A DNA stretch of 64,000 nucleotides from NCBI GenBank assembly GCA_023055355.1, contig JALJCS010000056.1:1364001-1428000 (forward strand). Direction: 5' to 3'. Source of the DNA: Agelaius tricolor. Taxonomy: Eukaryota > Chordata > Aves > Passeriformes > Icteridae. The notes beneath the pieces are model-generated. The model had not been told where the DNA came from and did no database searches. It was given only the letters and a program-made list of their open reading frames with translations. Below, piece by piece: positions 1 to 6,975 of the stretch; the first letter of the stretch is position 1, and the number at the start of each line of letters is the position of its first letter. The translations under genes were made by a program, and so were the position numbers.

Positions 1-272
1 TTCTAAGCCTTCTGATGTTGACATTCTTGTAGTGAATTTTCTCACACACTTTCTGTAAATAACTCATTGTTTTGCATTCCTTTATGGAGGAGGAGAGAGT
101 TGATGGACTGTTGGTTTAACCAGTGGCATTGGAGAGGTGCCACTGTCACCCTCCAATCCATTGTCACTTTTGGAAAACTATAAATGTTGGAGTCAGAAAA
201 TAAACGTCCCTTTTTCTCTCTTTCACCTGGAGAACGGTGTGAGCGTGTGTTCTTTTGTGTCCTATAGCGACA
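1..272 (+). repeat. P1 5' LTR (truncated by window edge)
   Basis: It matches 9814-10085 with a single substitution and no indels. It contains a TATA-like ACTATAAATG near 177-186 and an AATAAA-type signal in AAATAAACG near 200, and ends in GCGACA directly before the primer binding site. As the 5' LTR it would drive transcription of P1. Confidence 0.95.
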
Positions 273-274
273 TT

Positions 275-292
275 TGGTGACCCTGACGTGTG
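275..292 (+). other. P1 primer binding site, tRNA-Trp type
   Basis: TGGTGACCCTGACGTGTG starts two bases after the LTR end. It differs from the tRNA-Trp-complementary site of avian leukosis-sarcoma viruses at one internal base and at the last two positions. It would prime minus-strand DNA synthesis. Confidence 0.8.
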
Positions 293-361
293 TATTGCAG
301 CAGATTGCGGTGAGGTTTTCCCCCCCCTCTCTTTGGTGCTTTGCCTGTGGTTCTTGGGGTA

Positions 362-738
362 ATGGCGAGCACTGTGGGTTTTGAGGAGGATCTCCTCCTT
401 TTGGATCTTTGGAGGGGGGTCCTGGAGTGGAAACAGATTTCTGTTTCCTGGGATGACTTCGAGAGATTGTTTCTGTGGGCCCGGGAGTGAGGGTTTCTTT
501 CGGGTCCTGAGAGGGTGTTCTCCAGGGAGGAGTGGTCTCGTGTGGGGACCCGCCTCATGGAGGCCCTTTTTGACGATTGCACTCTAGATGCGGGACCGCT
601 GCTGGTGCAGTGGAAGAGATGTGTGGAGCTTTGGGAGGGGTCTGGCTCTTGTACCCCTCGGAGTTCCCGGGGAAGCTCTTCTGCCTCGGACGTGGAGGAG
701 GGGGAGTTTGAGTTTTTGTCCGATGTGGAGTCCCCCTC
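362..738 (+). pseudogene. gag: P1 gag, 5' portion (matrix-like), broken
   Basis: The ATG at 362 opens a frame with an acidic, Leu/Trp-rich start (EEDLLLLDLW) that resembles the N-terminus encoded by the nested element on the other strand. An in-frame TGA at 488-490 ends it after 42 codons. The same frame is open again from 491 to the insertion point, with an acidic serine-rich stretch near 660-730. The nested ERV then splits the gene at 738/739. The start was chosen because 362 is the first ATG after the leader that opens the matrix-like frame. Gag would assemble the particle at membranes or in the cytoplasm; this copy cannot do so. Confidence 0.75.
733..738. other. Target-site duplication, left copy (CCCCTC)
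   Basis: CCCCTC directly precedes the left LTR and is repeated at 4174-4179 directly after the right LTR. It marks the insertion of the nested ERV into P1 gag. Confidence 0.93.
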
Positions 739-1119
739 TGTGACTGTGGTCACAAGGGTTTTCAGGGTGAAGAAGAGACGAGAATGTTGACTCCATGATC
801 AGAAGGCTTGATTTATTATTTTATGATATATGTTACATTAGACTATACTAAAAGCAATAGAAAGGAAAAGTTTCTTCAGCAGCTAGCTAAGCTAAGAATA
901 AGAATAGAAAAGGAATGAATAACAAAGATCTGTGTCTCAGACAGAGCAAGAGCCAGCCCTGCCATGAGTGGTCAAGAAATCCAAACACCCACAGGAGACC
1001 AATCACCTGTTGCATTCCACAGCAGCAGATAACCATTGTTTACTTTGGTTGCTGAAAACTGCAGCTTCTCACAAGGAAAAATCCTAAGAAAGGATTTTTC
1101 ATGAAAGATGTCTGCGACA
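739..1119 (-). repeat. Nested ERV 3' LTR
   Basis: This 381-bp LTR on the minus strand begins TGTCGCAGAC and ends CAGTCACA. The minus strand carries an AATAAA signal (AATAAATCAAGCC). It is preceded by an A/G-rich polypurine tract ending GGTGACA at 1120-1126. The family resembles the solo LTR at 29447-29830. Confidence 0.93.
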
Positions 1120-1642
1120 TGTCACCTTTTTTTATTTAATTAAATTAAAAGGAAAAAGCGTTTGTAATTTTCTCTGCTGTACTCATGCTGAAGAAAAAGA
1201 CAAACACTTGACAGGTTATCTGTTGCCAATCAAACTCCACTCAAGTGCTCCTGTGGAATGCACTGGGAATTTCTTCACCTGTAGAACATAAAATTCTATC
1301 ATATTACTAAAACAATTCTATAATATAAGAAAATGCAAAAACAATGCAAAGAAAATTCAAGTCCAAGCAGCTGAGTTTCAGGAAAAGTCCATGGCTTGAA
1401 GATGTTCCTCTTTGCTATATCTGAAAGTTTCTTTTGGTCCTGAAACAGGCTTGCTACAGAAAAAGTCCATCAATAGTTATCAAAAGTCCATTGACAGTCT
1501 TCAAAGAATTTTGAGAAAATTTCTGAAATGTCTTGCCACAGCCCTTTATTGAACAACTTGGGCTGAAGCCAATCCCTGGCTCCTCAATGCTCAATGCCTC
1601 TGCTCAATACCTCTGAGCTGCTGCCAGCTCTTTCACCCTTTT
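1120..1642 (-). other. Nested ERV 3' internal region, noncoding
   Basis: This AT-rich stretch lies between the A tract and the 3' LTR. I see no open frame and no retroviral motif in it. It occupies the place where pro, pol and env would be, so it may be a scrap of 3' internal sequence or unrelated captured DNA. Confidence 0.5.
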
Positions 1643-1646
1643 TTAT

Positions 1647-1693
<47 letters not shown>

Positions 1694-3574
1694 TCGGAAA
1701 GAGCAGCAGCAGCAGAGGAGCCAGAGAGAGGCCCTTGGGGGCCCTGGCCCATGTGGAAGGATCAGGAACCCCACACCTGGCCCACAGAAAGGTGGCCCAG
1801 GACCAGAAGGGGGAAGCAAAGCCCCCAAACCCAACAGGAGGCCGGGAGGTGGCCCTGGCCCAAGCAACCAAGCCAGACAGCCCAGGCCCAGCCCCCAAGG
1901 CAGGCTCTGCATTGGCACAGACCTGCACCCTGCTGCCAGTACAATGGCAGAAGGGGTGACCAAACGCTTCCTTTCCCCAAAATCACCGAGGCATGCCGGC
2001 AATGGGAAGACAGAAGCTGTCCCGAGAAACTTCGTCTCGGGTCTGGGGATGTCCTTTCCCCACAGCAGACAAGCGATGCTCGCTTCCTGCTGTGCCCTCT
2101 GCCTCTGCGATGCAAATGCACCAGGTGTTCCTCCCATCTGCCTCACGGCACCACCTCCACCCCCTCTGGGCTGGGGACCAGGGGCAGAACTTTCGGGACC
2201 CACCTCCCCCTCGCCGCTGGGGCGCGCGAGGGGCGGCAGAGAGATCCGCATCCCCCAGGGGAAAACCCCGGACCAAACACCCCCCAACCCGCCAAGAATG
2301 CTGATCTTGAAAACAGGCAGCCGCGCTGCGCCCACAGCCAGCTGTCGGGCCATGCCTCCTCCACGGAAGGACAGGCTGACGCCCTCTTCCCCTGTCCCAG
2401 CTCCCCCCGTAGGGGCAGCCCCGGGACAACCCGAAAAACTCGGGGAGGAAGTCACGCTGGATGCAGGAGGCGCCGCTGCAGCTGCCGCCGCCGGCTCCAG
2501 GGCAGCCTCTGACGCAGACACGGAGGACGGAGTCCCCGCAGGGGCGGGCAGCGGGGCCGCCTGGGGAGGCGGCGGGGGCGGCACGGGGTCGGCAACTTCT
2601 TCTGCGCTGGGCTCTGACATCGGCCGCGGAACCGCAGTCGCAGAAGGCGGCGGGACGGCCGGGGGGAGCATTGGATCGCTGTTGCCCAGCAACATCGGCG
2701 CAGCCGCGGGAAGCGGTGTCTCTGAGGTCTCAGATGCAGGCAGGGAAGCCGGCGGAACCGCGGCCGGAGTGCACACAGGCTCCACGGCAGGGGCGGCCGT
2801 GGGACGGGCCGCGCGGGGAACCGCCCGGACCCGCGGGGCGGGTTGGGGCGGCGCTGGCGGCGCTGGCCGGGGCGGTGCCCGTGGCGCTGGCCGGGGCGGT
2901 GCTCGCGGCGCTGGCCGGGGCGGCACCGCCCACTCCCATCCCCCCTGAGAGCAACGGGAGGGGGGAGAAAACGGCTCCGTCTGAGCATGCTCCGAAGACA
3001 CAGTAAAAAAAACTTCGGCTGCAGGCGAAACTTCGCCCCCCCACTGTGGTTCAGGGGGGCTGGAAAGCAGCAGAGCGTCCCCCTCCAAAGGGTCTTCCCC
3101 CGGAATCGGGGGGAACGGGGCTTTGCCCTTGCAGTTAGCAATCCAGGGAAAAACAGCTGCTCTCCGTTTCAAGACTAGAAAGAGCAACAAAAAGGTCGAA
3201 TAAATTGAGGGGCATCCGAACCCACGGCCCAAAAAGAATTGGAAAATGGAGTCCATACATTCCCAGACAAACACATCAAGGGCATATAGCACATTCGTAA
3301 AAAACCCAAAGAGCTTTGCCCATCGAAAGAACTCATAGAAATCTGTCTCCAACAGGAGAATTCCATCCTCTTCACCCCATTTTTGCCAGAGGGCAATAAG
3401 TTTCTCCTCTGAAGGGGAGAATGGAACCTCATCCTCTAGGGGAGGAGTCCTCCAGATGAGCAGCCACAAACTGCGAATGGCCTCATCTTCAGGAGGGCAA
3501 AAACCAACAGTACCTTGTGACAGTGTCCAGGACTCTCTGGCTATCTGCACGGTGCTGCTGAGCTTTCTGAACAT
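1643..3574 (-). CDS. gag: Nested ERV gag-like ORF (643 aa) ending in poly-Lys
   Basis: About the first 150 residues look like a retroviral matrix region, with acidic, Trp- and Phe-rich helices, comparable in style to the start of P1 gag. Around residues 210-260 there is a Pro/Ala/Arg repeat (PAPRAPPRP units), followed by a long Pro/Ala-rich region to about residue 370. The remainder, in GC-rich DNA, does not resemble capsid or nucleocapsid, and no zinc knuckle or major homology region is seen. The frame ends by reading a 40-plus-base A tract as lysines. The N-terminal part is probably real gag; the C-terminal half may be only an open frame in GC-rich sequence. It would bind membrane and other Gag proteins if made. 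ATG at 3574 is the first in this frame after the leader. Confidence 0.55.
1651..1692. repeat. Poly(T)/poly(A) tract inside nested ERV
   Basis: A run of about 42 T on the + strand reads as A on the element's sense strand. No AATAAA lies just upstream on that strand, so a captured processed transcript is not well supported, but the length is unusual for internal retroviral sequence. Confidence 0.9.
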
Positions 3575-3776
3575 CTTCCTGGAGGCTTTTCAGAAGGTTC
3601 TCTTTGTGGTCAGCCTTGCTGTGAACTCTGTCCAAATTCGGATCTTCAGTTCTTCAGCTCCTGGCTAGAATCCACTTCTGTGGTCACTTGCGAAGCAACC
3701 ATCAATGCCACACATTCAGGGTTTACCCAGTGCAGCAATGCTCCTCTGGTGGTCTCACCAAGTGATGATTGTCCTC

Positions 3777-3794
3777 CTCAGTCGGGGGTCACCA
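3777..3794 (-). other. Nested ERV primer binding site
   Basis: On the minus strand TGGTGACCCCCGACTGAG begins two bases after the 5' LTR. The first nine bases match the tRNA-Trp-type site of P1, suggesting the two elements prime with the same or a similar tRNA. Confidence 0.6.
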
Positions 3795-3796
3795 AT

Positions 3797-4173
3797 TGTG
3801 ACTGTGGTCACAAGGGTTTTCAGGGTGAAGAAGAGACGAGAATGTTGACTCCATGATCAGAAGGCTTGATTTATTATTTTATGATATATGTTACATTAGA
3901 CTATACTAAAAGCAATAGAAAGGAAAAGTTTCTTCAGCAGCTAGCTAAGCTAAGAATAAGAATAGAAAAGGAATGAATAACAAAGATCTGTGTCTCAGAG
4001 CAAGAGCCAGCCCTGCCATGAGTGGTCAAGAAATCCAAACACCCACAGGAGACCAATCACCTGTTGCATTCCACAGCAGCAGATAACCATTGTTTACTTT
4101 GGTTGCTGAAAACTGCAGCTTCTCACAAGGAAAAATCCTAAGAAAGGATTTTTCATGAAAGATGTCTGCGACA
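3797..4173 (-). repeat. Nested ERV 5' LTR
   Basis: This 377-bp LTR appears identical to 739-1119 except for a missing ACAG. It would be the promoter-bearing LTR of the nested element, reading toward lower coordinates. Confidence 0.93.
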
Positions 4174-4179
4174 CCCCTC
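4174..4179. other. Target-site duplication, right copy (CCCCTC)
   Basis: Exact repeat of 733-738. P1 gag sequence resumes here. Confidence 0.93.
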
Positions 4180-4480
4180 CCCGCCTCCGGACGGTGTGCT
4201 GGGGGGCGGAGCCCCGTGGGTTTCTGCGGGCTCTGTGGATTCGGCGGGCCGTCCTCGTCCTGCTTCGCCCTGCATGGGCGGTGGGGTGGGGGACGGGTTG
4301 CCTTTTCTTTGTGCCTTTCCGGTTCTTGAGGGCCAGCCTCCGCCTCGGCTTGAGTCTGGTTCGGTGACGCCCTGGTGTCCGAATTGCGGGGTTTCCACGA
4401 AGTTCCCCCTGGCCACAGCGGGGGCGGGGTCGCCCACCTCCGAGCTGGGCTCATCGGTGGGGGGGGGCGACTTCGCCCGT

Positions 4481-4618
4481 CCCTGGGCCTGCGCAGCCTG
4501 CTGGGCATGCGCAGTCGGTGGAAGCACCCGGGGGCGGGGCGTCATCCGCCCCTGGGCCGGCGCAGCCCGCTGAGCATGCGCAGTCGGTGGACGCAGCCGG
4601 GGGCGGGGCGTCGGTCGG
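4481..4618 (+). repeat. 69-bp tandem repeat within gag
   Basis: Two units about 69 bases apart share GCATGCGCAGTCGGTGGA (4505 and 4574) and GGGGGCGGGGCGTC. The period is 23 codons, so copy-number change would keep frame in the proline/glycine-rich part of gag. Confidence 0.8.
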
Positions 4619-6196
4619 CGTTCTGTCCGGCCCTGCTCCGGTGGGCGGGCAGCCCATCCCTCTCTGCTCGGTGGGGGCGGTACCCGCTGGGCAGTCTTGT
4701 GGTTTGGGACGGACCCTCATAGGGGGCTTGCCGGGCTCCCTGGTGCCGTCCCGCAGCGACGCAGCTGCGCGGACTGCGTCTCTCTCGGCGTCCCATCCCT
4801 CCCCTGTGTCGGGGGCCGGGGGCCCCGCACCGGTCTCGTCCCGGCCCACGCCGGATTTGCGGGCCGGGACGGTACCTGCGTCCGCCGGGGCGCCCCCTGC
4901 TGGAGCTGTAACACGACAGGGCGCTGGGGTGTTTACCTTTAGCGCACCTGTTGACACGGCCAGCGGGAGGCCGGTGGGTGCCTGGGGCCACGGCACTTCC
5001 TCGTCGAATTTGTGGACGCTTCCTGCCTGTCAGGTGACCGTGCGTCCCAGGCATCCCGAACGTTTTTGGCGAGAGGCGAAAACCAAGACTGACGAGATGA
5101 ATGAGCCTGTTTCCTCGCAGCACCTGCAGGGTCGCGGGGCGGGCTCCTTTGGCTCTGCCGGTGCTGCGGGGGGCCCAGGGCCGAGTGGTGTTGGCCTGGC
5201 TCCCAGGCGATTTTCGTCTTTTGCCCCTGTTGGGCCTGAGGACCAGGGAGCGTCAGGTGCGGTGGCTTTGCCAGGGGATCCTCAGGTTTTCCCTGTGCTC
5301 AGGGGTGTTGCTCATAACACCCATGAACCCCTTTCATATAAGCTGGAGAAGGAGCTCTGTGAGGCAGTTGCTCAGCATGGTTTGGGGTCCGCTGAGGTTA
5401 TGCGGACTCTCCGGAGGGTTGATTCAGATAGGCTGACGCCTTACGATCTCCGTCGTGTGGCACGTTCTCTTTTTGACCCTGTGCAGTATGGTGTCTTTGA
5501 AACCAAGTGGGCTCGTTTGGCGGCCCACGCGGTGTTGCGGAATGCTACGCTGGGTCCGCAGGACCCCAGGCGTGGGGTTGTCGCTGACATGCTGCTGGGA
5601 ACAGGGCTTTATGAGAATGTTCAAGGGCAGGTTGGATTTGATCCCCTTGTGCTTGAACAGTGCCACTCTCTGGGCATGGCTGCGATTGTTCAGACCCTGG
5701 AAATGGCTGCTCCGAGGCCGCCGTTCCCGACCATTGTCCAGGGGGATGACGAGCCTTTCATGACGTTTGCGGAAAGGCTGATTGCATCCGTGGAGAGGCA
5801 GGTGCCTGATCCTGTGGCAAGGAGCGTTACGATTACGAACCTTGTCAAGTGCAATTGCAATGCTGCTTGTAGGAAAGTCATAGTGGCTCTGCCTGGTGAT
5901 CCTACTGTCTCTGAGATGGCGGAGGCCTGTGCGGACATCGTCCCCCTGGATCGGAAGTTGGCTGCCATGGCTGCCGCTGTGCAGCCGGTTTGGGCGGCGC
6001 CGCAGGGCAAGTGGCCACAGCGGGGGATTGCACAGGCTGGCAAGAAGCAGGGGAAGAAAGCGCAGAAGGTGAAGTTCCCCATGTTCTTGTGTGGTCGGTG
6101 TGGTAGGCCGAATCATATGTCTGATGTGTGCAAGGTGACTGTTCATGCTAATGGCCAAGCTTTGCCAGGCTCGGGAAACGGCAAGCGGAGCGCGCA

Positions 6197-6203
6197 GGGG
6201 GGA
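6197..6203 (+). promoter_or_regulatory. Candidate gag-pro -1 ribosomal frameshift site GGGGGGA
   Basis: In the gag frame the codons are CAG GGG GGA, so the heptamer G GGG GGA fits the X XXY YYZ rule. The -1 frame is open from here and carries the dUTPase motifs. I have not tested for a downstream pseudoknot. Confidence 0.6.
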
Positions 6204-6500
6204 CGTGTGCAGACACAAGCTTCTCTCCAGACCCCGGTGCCGATGGAGGTCTCCTTTGCCGGCTTGCAGCCAGCACCCGTGGATCAGCAGGAGTGGATGT
6301 CTGCACCGCAGCAACAGTTGTGTTAGAGTCTTCTCAGATATGCAAGGTTCCCCTGGATGCCTTTGGTCCCTTGGGTGGGGGCATGAGTGCTCTCCTTATG
6401 GGGAGGTCTAGTGCCACCCTTCAGGGCATCATTGTGCACCTGGGGCTCATCGATGCGGATTTTACGGGGCAGATTTGTGCCATGGTCTCCACACCCACCC
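6200..6500 (+). pseudogene. P1 pro, dUTPase domain (frame -1 to gag)
   Basis: In the frame one base back from gag the sequence has dUTPase-family signatures in order: SAGVDVCTA (motif 1), MGRSSATLQGI (motif 2), GLIDADFTGQI (motif 3). The trimeric enzyme hydrolyses dUTP to dUMP and limits uracil in viral DNA; betaretroviruses make it fused ahead of the protease. Overlap with gag runs from the slip site to 6326. At the C-run near 6494-6504 the family-like sequence moves to the next frame, so the domain is split: its last part (IPKGTRLAQL) reads in the frame of the protease. Either a one-base loss in this copy or an assembly error is likely. Confidence 0.82.
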
Positions 6501-6975
6501 CCCCGTCACGATCCCGAAAGGGACGCGGCTTGCTCAACTTGTGCCTTTCAAGTCCCCTGTTTGCAGGTCAGCTGATCAGTCGCGTGGAGCTGGCGGTTTT
6601 GGCTCCACTGGGCCGCCTCAAGTTCACTGGACTGCTGTCCTGACCAAGGACCGTCCTGAGATGCTGTGCACCCTGTCTGTTCCTGGTGCAATGCCGCCAG
6701 AAGTCCGCGTTCGTGGGCTTCTCGACAGCGGTGCTGACGTCACGGTTCTCTCCCTTGTGACCTGGCCCTCAGAGTGGCCCTTGGATCCGGTGGGGACATC
6801 TGTCGCTGGCCTGGGAGGGACGGCGCAATGTTATGTGAGCCAACGGCCCGTGCTGGTCACGAACCCAGAGGGACAGGTGGCCTGGGTTAGGCCTCATGTT
6901 ACTTCTACTCCTGCCAACCTTTGGGGGAGGGATGTTCTGTCTGCTTGGGGGGTGCGCATTGGGACGGATTTTTGA
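6475..6975 (+). CDS. pro: P1 pro, dUTPase tail and retroviral aspartic protease
   Basis: The frame holds the last dUTPase segment and then a protease with active-site LDSGADVTVL (near residue 81 of the open frame) and a C-terminal LWGRDVLSAWG, as in betaretroviral proteases. The protease acts as a dimer and cuts Gag and Gag-Pro-Pol. The ATG at 6475 is only the first in frame; natural synthesis would be by frameshifting from gag, so this start is nominal. The stop TGA at 6973-6975 overlaps an ATG at 6975-6977 that is in the pol frame. The domain itself looks intact, but its link to gag is broken at the C-run near 6500. Confidence 0.85.
   Translation: MCHGLHTHPPVTIPKGTRLAQLVPFKSPVCRSADQSRGAGGFGSTGPPQVHWTAVLTKDRPEMLCTLSVPGAMPPEVRVRGLLDSGADVTVLSLVTWPSEWPLDPVGTSVAGLGGTAQCYVSQRPVLVTNPEGQVAWVRPHVTSTPANLWGRDVLSAWGVRIGTDF

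Larger units (their letters stand above)
739..4173 (-). mobile_element. Nested non-autonomous ERV inside P1 gag
   Basis: LTRs at 739-1119 and 3797-4173 flank about 2.7 kb, all antisense to P1. The LTRs look identical apart from a 4-bp indel (ACAG present near 943, absent in the other copy), so the insertion is extremely recent. The flanking 6-mers CCCCTC at 733-738 and 4174-4179 are a perfect target-site duplication; 6 bp is typical of ERVK and alpharetroviral integrases. Inside is a gag-like ORF, then a long A tract and about 530 bases with no pro, pol or env, so it must have been mobilised in trans. Both LTR edges are TG...CA. Confidence 0.95.
4180..6326 (+). pseudogene. gag: P1 gag, main portion: proline-rich, capsid, nucleocapsid (open from 4518)
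   Basis: From 4518 to 6326 the frame is open for 602 codons. Before that the gag sequence is readable in a different frame, so there is a frame change near 4500. The first 200 residues are Gly/Pro/Ala-rich. A capsid-like domain spans roughly residues 230-470, with a major-homology-like stretch QGDDEPFMTFAERLI. One zinc knuckle, CGRCGRPNHMSDVC (CX2CX4HX4C), lies near residue 523; many betaretroviruses have two. The frame ends at a TAG at 6324-6326, past a candidate -1 slip site. It encodes particle structural proteins, but the nested insertion cuts it off from its matrix region. The DNA is CpG-rich, as expected of a young copy. Confidence 0.85.

Noticed and set aside
1594..2948. Several + strand ORFs of 119-334 aa opposite the nested gag-like ORF
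   Set aside because: They are shadows in GC-rich DNA with low-complexity Gly/Ala/Arg text; the element's orientation is fixed as minus by its LTRs, primer site and polypurine tract.
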